DNA of 15,000 nucleotides from Halisarca cf. caerulea (lineage: Eukaryota > Porifera > Demospongiae > Chondrillida > Halisarcidae): NCBI GenBank assembly GCA_963170055.1, contig CAUJGJ010000093.1, forward strand, positions 960,001-975,000, read 5' to 3'. Below are positions 6,760 to 15,000 of this stretch, piece after piece (position 1 is the stretch's first letter; each line of letters starts with the position of its first letter). A program made the translations under genes and the position numbers. Under the pieces are notes generated by a model that saw nothing but the letters and a program-made list of their open reading frames with translations, had not been told where the DNA came from and did not search any database.

Positions 6760-7640
6760 AAAGGTCAGGTCAAAGGACGGGCAAGCCACAAAGCAAAATC
6801 GTTTGTGAGGAAGTAATCATCAAGTCAACTGCAAAACATCCAGGTGAGGATTTGATATTCTGTGATGGTGATGGAACTAACTGAATCCAATGAGCTTTTC
6901 CAATTTTTCTTCTGCTTTCAGATTTCCATCACAAAGAATTTGCAACCTTAATTAAAAGTGATTATTACGCAGCTAAAATATCCAACCTTAAAAGCCTTTC
7001 AACCCCAGGCCTGTAGCTGCCACCATTCACAGTAACATCTCAGCTCCTTTGAAAAAAAGGGTGTAGACAAATCCAACTTAGCCCTCAACAGCCCACTTGT
7101 CTACATCAGACGAGAAATATCCATTTCCTCTGCAAGAAATTGATAAGAAATTCAACCTTGTCATTTATGGCGTCCTAGAAAGTCCAAAGTCTGGAATACC
7201 AAATCTACCAAACATTGAGTGGATTAATTAATGTAGTATTTTTGGCGGATATGGCGTTCCATACAAAAGTACCGTCCAATAAAATTGTTTTGAAAACAAC
7301 CTGTATGCTCAAATGCTCATCAATCATCAAGCAAGTCAGTGACAAAGTCTGTTGACCCATCAGGGATTGTGTGCGTCTTGGTAAATACGTACGTATATCG
7401 AATCCAAGAACTGCCCCATTCTACAGGTGACTCAAATTTGCCCGCACCATCGACGTTGCAGAAATACTGACAAACAGAAAGAACCTCTCCCAGATACCAG
7501 GCATATCAATCAAACCACACATGATACCTATGGAGTGTAAGGTACAATCTGTCCTGCTATATAAGAGAGCGTAGACTTCTCAATGATTCAGGAACTACTG
7601 CCAATAAAATCAAGATGAGTGTAATGGCATAGCCATTGAC
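6760..7640 (+). pseudogene. LINE ORF1 remnant (PHD-like finger and conserved C-terminal block)
   Basis: Decayed nucleic-acid-binding ORF1 of a CR1/L1-like LINE. Near 6790-6960: VCEEVIIKSTAKHPGEDLIF then CDGD and KEFATLIKSDYY, matching a degenerate PHD-type finger with several metal ligands lost. KISNLKSL suggests the following coiled region. At about 7150-7200 FNLVIYGVLESPKSGIP is the start of the RRM-like block. At about 7445-7560 IDVAEILTNRKNLSQIPGIS, then IKPHM and SVLLYKR form the conserved C-terminal block, ending near SGTTANKIKMS after a frame change. Multiple stops. Which ORF2 it belonged to is uncertain. Confidence 0.62.
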
Positions 7641-7860
7641 TATTGCATGTGTTTGGTATGAGTGCATGATGTTTTATACATGAGTATTATGTGTATGGTA
7701 CAGGTTCATTAATTATTCATTGATTGTACATTCTTGTGGTTGTGGTTTTGTGGTTAGATGCATCATTGTAATTTCATGTCCTATCTGTAACATGATACTT
7801 CCTTTTGGTTCGAATGATCGAAGAATAATGATAATAATACATACATACCATAATGTAAGT
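7640..7860 (+). other. Probable LINE 3' tail ending in an A/T-rich simple repeat
   Basis: Non-coding stretch running from the end of the ORF1 remnant to GAATAATGATAATAATACAT, a short ATA/ATG-type tail such as closes many LINEs. If it belongs to the ORF1 upstream, ORF2 has been deleted from that copy. Inferred from position and tail only. Confidence 0.35.
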
Positions 7861-7923
7861 CTAAATGTTCAAGCATAATAATGATATTAACCTATCTCTA
7901 CACTATAAGCTATGTGAACTGTC

Positions 7924-8175
7924 TTGCAGCTATGATCTCAGATTCTGCCTTCTGAGATCTGGACCTCCACGGGGTCCCGGGATGGAGTTCCTGGCTTTGA
8001 TCTGCCACCTCTAATGGCTAGGATGGCCATTCTGAGAAGTGCAAAACTAATCTTGCAACGAATCCAAGTGATGATGGTGGCGTACTTTGAGTTTTTCTTC
8101 TCCGAAATCATTGATGCCAGTCTCTTGTAGAAGACTTCCTTTTGGTTTGATCCATGGTTCCTAATCACACTGTTC
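7924..8175 (-). pseudogene. C-terminal fragment of a retroelement-type protein
   Basis: A 5'-truncated open frame of about 76 residues ending at 7938. VFYKRLASMISEKKNSKYAT, then WIRCKISFALLRMAILAIRG and a final ISEGRI, match a C-terminal block I recall from retroelement polyproteins in cnidarians and other invertebrates (consensus roughly KRLA..ISEK...Y......W+R..+SF.LLR.A+..+RG). The element class cannot be named safely. Orientation is opposite to the flanking LINE pieces, so it is a separate insertion. Confidence 0.5.
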
Positions 8176-8655
8176 TTTGTAATTACACCATATTTGGATC
8201 AGTTATTGTTGTACCACCTTTTTGTCTCTTAGTAACCACTTTCACTTTTCCTTCTGTTGTCTAAGAGACCAACCACATCTAAGATTATATTTTAGTTTGC
8301 TGTATTTCATCATCTTGTGGTTTCCTGTACCATCTAGTATTTAAGTAGCTTTTACTTTGCTGTACTCATCCTTTCAGTACTCTCAGTTGTTTCAGTGTTT
8401 GGAGTAATTAAGAGATTCATTCTCGTGAACTGTCTCAGCGCTATTGAGATAACGATAGACGTTTCGAGGGAATAAGCAATACAGTTTACATGAGCATCAG
8501 AACATGATCGCTTTATTTAGATGAAATCTCCACGGTACGGCTGCAAATGGCTCATTCATCCATACAACTGACCCATCAGATCATGATTCGATCTGATTCC
8601 AAGCATGAATCCACATCTCAAATACAGTCTACACCTAGTGCCACAGACCAGCTAT
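8176..8655. other. Intergenic debris with no recognised feature
   Basis: About 480 bp between the minus-strand fragment and the ORF2 remnant. Many short T-rich stretches, no credible frame on either strand. It may contain 5' UTR of the following LINE. Confidence 0.5.
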
Positions 8656-10210
8656 CAAATTGACCAGATGTAGGACTAAGGAGTATTTATTGCATCGTGT
8701 AAAATTTGGACTATGGAATGCACGTAGCATATAAAAAACAAACTGTCTTTTTTCAATCTCTAGTGTTCACTCATTTCATTGATATTATGCATGTGCATTG
8801 CAGAATCTTGGATATCACCATTAATGTATGAAGAAATTTTGCCTAATAACTATGCAATATACAGGCAGGATAGGAACTCTCATGGCTGGAGGTATGTACG
8901 TGGTGTTCTTATCGCCGTCTCCAGCACCAACCTCCCTCATCACCCAATCATGACACAACTGAAATCGAACAGGCCATAAATTGCCTCAAGCCCAACAATC
9001 GCATAATAATCCTCAGTAATCTAAACTTCCCTAACATTGAATGGTCCATCATAGCTATTCTCCTCTTTCTCTACAGAACAACTTTTCTGCAACAATCTAT
9101 TTAGCACAAGCATGTTGCAACTTATCAACGAATTCATTCATATCCACAGAAACATTCTTGATGTCCTGATCACTAATATCCCTGATGAAATACCTAAATA
9201 GTCCGTGATTTCATCCTTCCATCTATGGATAGTCTACCTGCACCTTCCCTACAGATTTCCACAATCACAATTGACTCACATGTGATGTAGTACACACACT
9301 TTCACACGTTGACCTTTCCAAAGCACCAGGACGTACATTTATGTCTTCTGTTGCAAGTTACAGTGAACCTGCGCCTCACATTCAGTCAGACATAAACTCA
9401 TTGATAGATTGGTGTGATAAACGGAAAATTCAGTTGAATGTATCAAAACCGTTTCTGCCTGTCAAGTACATCAATCAACAAAACCCCACTATATGATTAA
9501 AAACCATTTCATGCAATCACAGGACATGCAATAGGATCTTGGGATAATTGTCTCCAGTAATATTGCATGGCACAATCGCATCAAAATAATTTGTTCTAGA
9601 GCTCATCATACTCTCAATCTGATTAAAGGATCAATCATAAACACGCCTGACTCTCATACAAGAAAGATACTCTATATTTGACCCTGGTAAGATCACACAT
9701 ATCCTATTCTTCCTAGATATTATGGAGACCTTGTTTAGTCAAAAGCATCCAAGCTCTAGAAACTGTACAGCATAGACTCACAGAATTAATATTACATTAT
9801 CCAAATGTGGATTACAAAAGCAGGCTTACATCTCTTGATCTTCTACCTTTAATGTACATGATGAACTACAGGACATCACATTTTTTTGATTAAATACTTA
9901 CAAAACCCTCCAGAAAACTTCAATGTACTCAACCATATATTTTACCAGATCCATCACCAGAGCTTCATCATCACACAGATCACATACAACTACTGACTCA
10001 CATCAACAACATGCCATTTCTATTTTAACAGAGTTGTTTGACTATGGAATGCCATCCCACACAATGTCATAGACCTCACACAAAAAATCTCTACAATTAA
10101 ACAGAACCTCTAGGAATTCTTCTGGACTCATTTTCTACAGCACTTTGATCCAGATAGCACATGTACTTACCATCTATGTTGTCCATGCTCGTCTTAATTG
10201 CCATTTTGTG
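8656..10210 (+). pseudogene. LINE ORF2 remnant (CR1/L2/jockey-like), RT core deleted
   Basis: Starts RCRTKEYLLHRVKFGLWNAR (8666-8726), the usual endonuclease opening, then CIAESWISPLMYEEILPNNY and the GVLIAVSS strand. IILSNLNFPNIEW (about 9000-9046) corresponds to the GDFN.P.IDW motif, and NILDVLITNIPD closes the endonuclease. Then VDLSKAPG (9308-9331), the beginning of RT motif A, is followed at once by IQSDINSLIDWCDKRKIQLN, normally well past motif C, so the YADD palm is missing. The C-terminal part follows: RILGIIVSSNIAWHNRI, HHTLNLIKGSI and LWNAIPHNV (about 10035-10065). Many stops; dead. Confidence 0.78.
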
Positions 10211-10465
10211 CATGCAGTAATTCTTGACAAAAGTTAAAAGTACCATTAATTGTTACCTACGTAAAAACCAGTGTGTCTCAAATTCTTCTCACAATTACAA
10301 ATCAAATTTACGTGCACTTTGAGTTCATGCATTTATTGATGATCCCCACCTACGGACATCATAAATTTTACCTTATAAAAGTAACTTTTGCCCACATTTT
10401 AAGGCTGCACCGGATCATGGTGTATGTCCGTCAGTCACAATTGTGACTGAAAAACATAAATATAT
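10211..10465. other. Gap between two LINE remnants
   Basis: No gene recognised. The only notable structure is a perfect 20-bp palindrome at 10431-10450. The first part may be 3' UTR of the preceding LINE. Confidence 0.5.
10431..10450. repeat. Perfect 20-bp palindrome
   Basis: TCAGTCACAATTGTGACTGA equals its own reverse complement. It lies 20-30 bp before the recognisable start of the next LINE fragment and could be part of a small element or an insertion junction. Confidence 0.85.
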
Positions 10466-10469
10466 ACAG

Positions 10470-11186
10470 AGCTCACAATAATTTGCTGGAAATGTCTGGA
10501 CATAATGTAATAATGAGGATATTTGTTATGAAGTAAAAGTAGGTGAAATGAATACTGAGGAATTCATGACAAGTGGAGGGCTGAGACGAGGATGTGTGCT
10601 TTCTCCTTTGTTGTTCTCTCTGTAATTTAGTGGTGTGATGGTTGAGATGAGGGGACAGGGAAGGGGTGTGAAGTGTAATGGGGTGGTGGTACCAGGTCTT
10701 CTATTTGCTGATGGCACAGCACTAGTTAATGAGGATGCCAATGGTATGAGGGAGGGCCTCGAGTGTATGGTCAGATGGTGCAATGAGTGGGGTGTTGAGA
10801 TCAATACAGAGAAATCTAGAAATATGCACTTAAGGAAGAGAACGATTGAGAGATCCAATATTCAGTTTGCAATTGGTGACAGATACCAATGGTCGCTGAG
10901 TAAAAATACCTTGGATGTACGTATGATTGATGAGTTTCTAGACTTGAATAGTATGGTAGAGTGTAGAGCAAGGATGGGGAGGAATGCATTGAGCATGTGG
11001 CTGCAGAGATGTACATAGGTCTTCTGTTGGGGATTTGCATATTGGAACATAATATAGGAAAATGATGGTGGCTATGGTGGATACTGTTGTGATGTATGGG
11101 GTAGAAGTATGGGCATGCCTGGCAAAATTGCAGTAGTTGAAGTTGAACAACTACAGATGAGAGGATTCTGGATGTTCCGGATAGGG
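10470..11186 (+). pseudogene. LINE reverse transcriptase fragment with broken active site
   Basis: 5'-truncated RT of a different LINE lineage. SGGLRRGCVLSPLLFSL (about 10570-10622) is motif B, broken by a TAA straight after. VVPGLLFADGTALVNED (about 10687-10735) is motif C, with the second catalytic aspartate replaced by glycine (FADD to FADG). CMVRWCNEWGVEINTEKS and NMHLRKR are the following palm/thumb blocks. EFLDLNSMVECRARMGRNAL and MYGVEVWAC follow after frame changes. Upstream motifs are absent, so the copy is truncated at the 5' side. The frame is relatively open, suggesting moderate age. Confidence 0.8.
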
Positions 11187-11580
11187 CAGAGGCTGGGAAG
11201 AGAGCTCTGGGAGCTTGTTTCAAAGGTGTCGGGCAGAGATTGGCGATGTGGTGGTTGGTATATTTAGAAAGTTAATGGGGTCACTGGTGGAGTTGACCTT
11301 GATGTATGGAGCTGAGATTTGGGGATGCAGTAGACACCTGGAAGCTATTGAACAGGTTCAACTACTGGCCTTCCGAATGTTTTCAACAGAATTCCAGATC
11401 GAGGTTGGGAGGTGGCAAACAGTGACGAGGAATAACAGAGTTTGCAAGGAGTGTCAAAGCGGAGAAGTTGAGGATGTTTGCCATTGGCTGTTACAATGCC
11501 CCACCTGGGACCACATCAGGCAGCCCCTGCTTACACAGCCTGCATGGGATGAGCAACTGGCAGCAAGAGACTTCCATTAA
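11187..11580 (+). pseudogene. Second post-RT block with C-terminal CCHC finger (LINE 3' end)
   Basis: RCRAEIGDVVVGIFRKLMGS, then LTLMYGAEIWGCSRHLEAIE and QVQLLAFRMF repeat, in diverged form, the region at 10965-11186. It then jumps to FQIEVGRWQTVTRNNRVC and a zinc-knuckle pattern C-x2-C-x9-H-x4-C (CKECQ to CHWLLQC), ending at a TAA (11578-11580). The join after AFRMF looks like an internal deletion, because the C-terminal finger normally follows a much longer spacer as I recall the family. Belongs to the same LINE lineage as the RT fragment. Confidence 0.72.
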
Positions 11581-12200
11581 GAAGCGGACTGCCATCATAG
11601 TGTAGGGCGTACCAACAATAGTATTTTGCAATATGCATCAGTTCCATGTGGTGTGCCCGTTTTGGTCTATGACTATTCATGTAGTAACCTCCTTCTTATT
11701 GTCCATGTTCAGGGTATTGTACCATGTGTGTTAGTGGTACATTGGACATAGTCATGTCCTAGCAACTTTTGGTGCGGTGTACTTCAATAATAGTGATCGA
11801 TTCATTGATATTATCCTTATTGCCCTGATTGCGATCGATAGCAACGATATGCTGAGTTTGTTTACCAGCCAAACTACTAAAAATTCATATGCGAAATGTC
11901 TCTTATAGACTATCATTCAAATAAATTCGTTCTTTCAAAGAGAGACATAGGTCAGATTTGCACTAGGTAAGGTTCGCCATTTCTCTATGAGAAAGAGACC
12001 ATTGCATTAAATTGCAAGAAAGCATGTACAAAAACTTGCAAAACCTAGGACTCAAGCTAAGCGTTTGGAAGTTTACAGGCTTGGCAAGGTTACAATTGCA
12101 AGTGGACATGCATAAGTGTTTAGCTGTTGAAGTAAGTATTACTAAGTGACTACAAAAAGGAAGAGTGGATCTACATAACTAAACTAAATGATCATGATGA
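11581..12200. other. Facing 3' UTR debris of two convergent LINEs
   Basis: No coding frame is credible. The plus-strand LINE ends at 11580 and the minus-strand R2-like ORF ends at 12201, so both 3' untranslated regions probably lie here. I could not place the boundary or see a poly(A) or short-tandem tail for either. Confidence 0.5.
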
Positions 12201-12714
12201 TTAACAAATTGAATACAAGTAACCTAAATGGTTATCCCATTCAGTGGAATGACGTGCTCGAAAGATGTGATATGAGCATCCGACAGCCACTTTGGCAGAG
12301 AGAGTCAGGATGTTATGAGCCTCCTGTTTGGACAAGGATGGGCAGGCAGTACGCAGGTCGTGCACTGCTGTAGAGCTGTGGTGTCCAAGTGATCCAATCT
12401 CCAGAGTGGTGTATTTAACCGATGTGGTATCTGGGTGTGAGTCGAGATCTGTAATCAGTTGTTGGTACTTGGTCATTTTCCGGTCTCTTGCGTTTTTGAT
12501 GTTCTCCATGTTGTTACCAGGAATGGTGGGCTCCAAAATTGTAAGATCTGAGCCAGAGACGATCACCAGATCCGGTCTATCAGATGAAGTGGAGAGATTT
12601 ATTGGAATTGTGGCAGATGGGTTGCTGCAAGCTCTGAGACCTGGGAGGTCGGCATAAAGTCTCTGGGTGTGGTTGAGGACTGCTTTTACAGATCTTGCAA
12701 TGGCTTGCAAAACT

Positions 12715-12835
12715 GAGTCATGTCGCCATGTGTATTGCCCTTGATTCAGAGCTGTATATAGAACACCCATTCAGGATGTGCGCTGAGGTTGGTTTTGGCC
12801 ACAAGCAGAGGGGGCACTTTGGATCAGTTTGGATC
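12715..12835 (-). other. CCHC finger and RHD motif of the R2-like LINE
   Basis: C-x2-C-x8-H-x4-C (CPLCLWPKPTSAHILNGC) is followed by ALNQGQYTWRHDSVLQAI. A finger followed by RHN/RHD just ahead of the nuclease is the standard C-terminal order in RLE-type LINEs. A one-base frame change sits immediately after the last cysteine, near 12765. Confidence 0.75.
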
Positions 12836-13874
12836 CTCCATCTGCACAGGTTCAGGGGAGTGGGCAAGCAGTCAGCCCCTGCTTTCAGCATGAAGCTCAA
12901 CTGACCTGCTGGGAGGCCAGCTTGAATTCTGGTCCAAATTTTACATCCAGCTTCAAGTAATATGATGTCTTTAAACTTGGACTGTACAGCAAGGGTGTCA
13001 AGATGGTTGTTCCAGTATGAGGCTTGATGTGCTTGAGTGGTGTCTCTGGCTGCTTTATTCAGTTGACGGGCGGGGTTTACAGAAGGAAGTTCTTTGATGG
13101 AGGATCGGGCTGCTTGCAGAAGGTCCAAAGCTGAGGTTGGAATTGACTTGCGAAGATTTCGCTCAGATAAGTTGGCAACTAACTCACAGAGGATGGGGTC
13201 TTGTGATGTAGAGATGGCGCGAAGGTAGTCCACTTTGGCCTTTAGTCGGAAGTGTGGGAAAAACAATAGTGCGAGTACTGAAGGATGATAGATGGCAGCA
13301 AGGGTGGTTGACCTCGGAAGGTTTAACCACTTTTTGATCATCTTGTTAACTTTGGACTGAAGCTGTTTGATGGCTGTTTCAGGGATGTCATCGATCGCCA
13401 GGTAGAAGTGTAATGATGGAGCCAGGTAATGTTTTAGAATCCAACATTTATACTCACCTCGGATAGGTTGGTGATCGATCTCATTGAGAGCCGATAAAGC
13501 GGTCTTGAGTAGGCGAGATGAAGCGGCTGGTGTGCTGGCTTTCCAAGAATGACCAATATACCCTCCTAGGAACTTAGTAGGAGCATTTCAGATGTTGTTA
13601 GTATTTCCAGATGGTAGTTGGATGGACGAGTCATCCAGGAGTTTCTTTCCATTGAAGAGGATTGAAACGCATTTGTCCAGACGTACTTAAGGTCAAGATC
13701 TTTACATCGGGTAACTGTTGTTTCGATGACCTGTTGGTGGCTGGATAAAGACCTTGAGATGACTGTGAGATCATCGGCAAAACCTTTGACCTTGTGCTTA
13801 GATGATGAAAAAGATTTTGATTCTTGCACCTGTTCCCTTACTTTCTTGAGAGGAAGAGAGGGAGGGGTTACCTC

Positions 13875-14130
13875 ACTTGGGAGATATTTTCTAGCACTTT
13901 TTCTGGCAAAGTACCATGCATGGGGTTGACTTCAGGTCCACGAGTTGAGATACTCTACCTTAGACATACCATCAGGGTAGTATTCTATGATCTTGCAGAG
14001 GTACCATCCCTGTGGTTCATCACTTGCTTCTTCATTCCAACGGATGTATGCATGGGCTCCAGGTGGGGGAAGGCCTTCAGAATTAGGAATAAAGAGCTTG
14101 AGTTGGTAGCCGTCTAGTTCCAAGGACTCT
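13875..14130 (-). other. Tudor-like segment inserted between RT motifs B and C of the R2-like LINE
   Basis: Between motif B and motif C lies an extra block: AYIRWNEEASDEPQGWYLCK, then EYYPDGMSKVEYLN and, after one stop, WYFARKSARKYLP. The pattern W..E..DEP.GWY.C.+..Y..DG...V.Y resembles a Tudor/chromo-like barrel (short beta strands around an aromatic GWY). I recall similar blocks in related LINEs of marine invertebrates, but cannot check it here. Domain call is by pattern only. Confidence 0.5.
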
Positions 14131-15000
14131 GCCAGATGGAGAATAGGTTGAAAAGCTATCAAAAACAGCAGTGGTGATAGTGTGTCTCCTTGGAAAATTC
14201 CTCAGCGAATTGTGAAGTGGTTGGTTTTCCACTGGTCTGTTATCACTCTAGCTTCTAGTTTGGAATAACAGTCAGCCACATAGGAGATCACTTCGACAGG
14301 CAAGTGAATATGATGAATCATGTCTATGATGAGGGAGTGTAGGACTGAACCAAACATATTTTTTAGGTCGAGAAATGTGACAAAAACCGGTAAGTTGTTG
14401 GCTCTGGCATTTTCAAGGAGGGAGTTTAAAGCAAAAGTGTGTTCCATGGCACCATTGATTCCACTTAAAAATCCCTTCTGTGTCGAGGTGTCAATGATGT
14501 GATTTGAGACAAGGAACCTTTCCAGACGCTTTGCAATGATCTTATGAAACAGTTTCCCAATGCAGCTTGTAAGAGCAATAGGCCTAAAATTTGATGGGAG
14601 AGAGAGATTACCGGCTTTGTGAATAAGCTTAATGTTGCCAGTTTACCAACTTTTGGGGCCAGGTTTACCCTGAAGTAGGATCTTAGTAAATAAAGTTGCC
14701 AAGAAGTGATGACAGCTTGGAAGGTGGCGCAAGTGACAGTATGAGATGGAGTCCGGACCAGGAGCTGAGGATGCTGAGCATTTCTGAAGTGTGATTTTTA
14801 CTGTATGAGGAGTGATGGGAGAAAGATCAAAGTCTGATGTAACCTCAGGAGGAGGCATGACGTCTTCAGAGATCCATTCTGGTAGTCCATGGTATCTGTC
14901 ACTTGGACTGGAGTACAGGCTTGTGAAGTAGGTAAGGCATTCATCTCTACTAAAAGTAGGTTTTTTCTCTGATTACCAGCTTGGCAAACTGATTTTGCGA

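Larger units (their letters stand above)
12201..15000 (-). pseudogene. R2-like (RLE-type) LINE: RT, CCHC finger, restriction-like endonuclease
   Basis: Long minus-strand polyprotein entering from the right edge. In order: SAPGPDSISYCHLRHLP, NIKLIHKAGNLSLPSNFRPI, then KGFLSGINGAMEHTF. RT motif A VFVTFLDLKNMFGSVLH (about 14340-14390), motif B GIFQGDTLSPLLF (about 14165-14202) and motif C KGFADDLTVIS (about 13760-13790) keep the catalytic aspartates. A thumb block, FLGGYIGHSW to KKWLNLPRST, follows. Then come a CPLC..H..C finger and TWRHDSVL, and DRPDLVIVSG to ILEPT with RKMTKYQQL, a PD-(D/E)xK-type endonuclease. Lesions: stops at 14643-14645, 14202-14204, 13932-13934 and 13588-13590, and frameshifts near 13690 and 12765. 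A further stop lies before 14950. The 3' end of the ORF is a TAA at 12201-12203. Confidence 0.83.

Noticed and set aside
10526..11223. Four minus-strand open frames of 62-135 codons
   Set aside because: They are antisense shadows of the plus-strand RT fragment, which has clear family motifs.
12188..12904. Plus-strand open frames of 61-109 codons
   Set aside because: Antisense to the well-supported R2-like endonuclease and finger region.
12201..15000. A retrovirus-derived pol gene
   Set aside because: There are no protease, RNase H, integrase or LTR signs. Motif order (RT, CCHC, RHD, PD...E nuclease) is that of a non-LTR retrotransposon.

Overview
The window looks like a repeat-rich piece of an early-branching animal genome. 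A demosponge of the Amphimedon kind is my best guess. That is inferred from short AT-rich introns, GTAAGT/GTACGT-type donors, a compact Ig/FN3 receptor gene and a mix of invertebrate non-LTR retroelements. Nothing resembles a bacterial, phage or viral genome. No tRNA, rRNA or CRISPR array was recognised.

Layout. (1) 1-1660, minus: decayed non-LTR retrotransposon with an RTE-like (craniofacial-development-protein-2-like) endonuclease, running off the left edge. Its endonuclease frame is split at 575-963 by a short terminal-inverted-repeat element with a 5-bp target duplication. (2) 1725-1777: CA microsatellite. (3) 1786-6140, minus: the only cellular gene, a multi-exon type-I membrane protein with one Ig-like domain, four fibronectin type III domains, one transmembrane helix and apparently a very short cytoplasmic tail. 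Every resolved splice junction is phase 1. A leader exon near 6412-6456 is plausible but has no in-frame ATG. (4) 3991-5780: a Penelope-like retroelement (RT plus GIY-YIG endonuclease, minus strand) inside the roughly 2-kb intron between the Ig exon and the first FN3 exon. It is flanked by inverted copies of its own 3' end, and each copy carries a hammerhead-ribozyme-like motif. (5) 6611-6750: a foldback element with a 33-bp stem. (6) 6760-7640, plus: LINE ORF1 remnant with a PHD-like finger and a conserved C-terminal block. (7) 7640-8650: mixed debris, including a minus-strand fragment of another retroelement protein. (8) 8660-10210, plus: LINE ORF2 remnant (endonuclease, then the end of RT and the C-terminus) with the RT core deleted. 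(9) 10470-11580, plus: RT fragment of another LINE clade, with FADD changed to FADG and two homologous post-RT blocks in tandem. (10) 12201-15000, minus: a fairly well preserved RLE-type LINE (R2-like superfamily) with RT, CCHC finger and restriction-like endonuclease. It carries six visible lesions plus a further early stop, and has an unusual Tudor-like segment inside the RT domain.

The receptor gene is the only likely functional locus. The rest is a layered set of dead mobile elements from at least five retroelement lineages plus two small non-autonomous DNA elements. Clade names rest on motifs recognised by eye, not on database searches.
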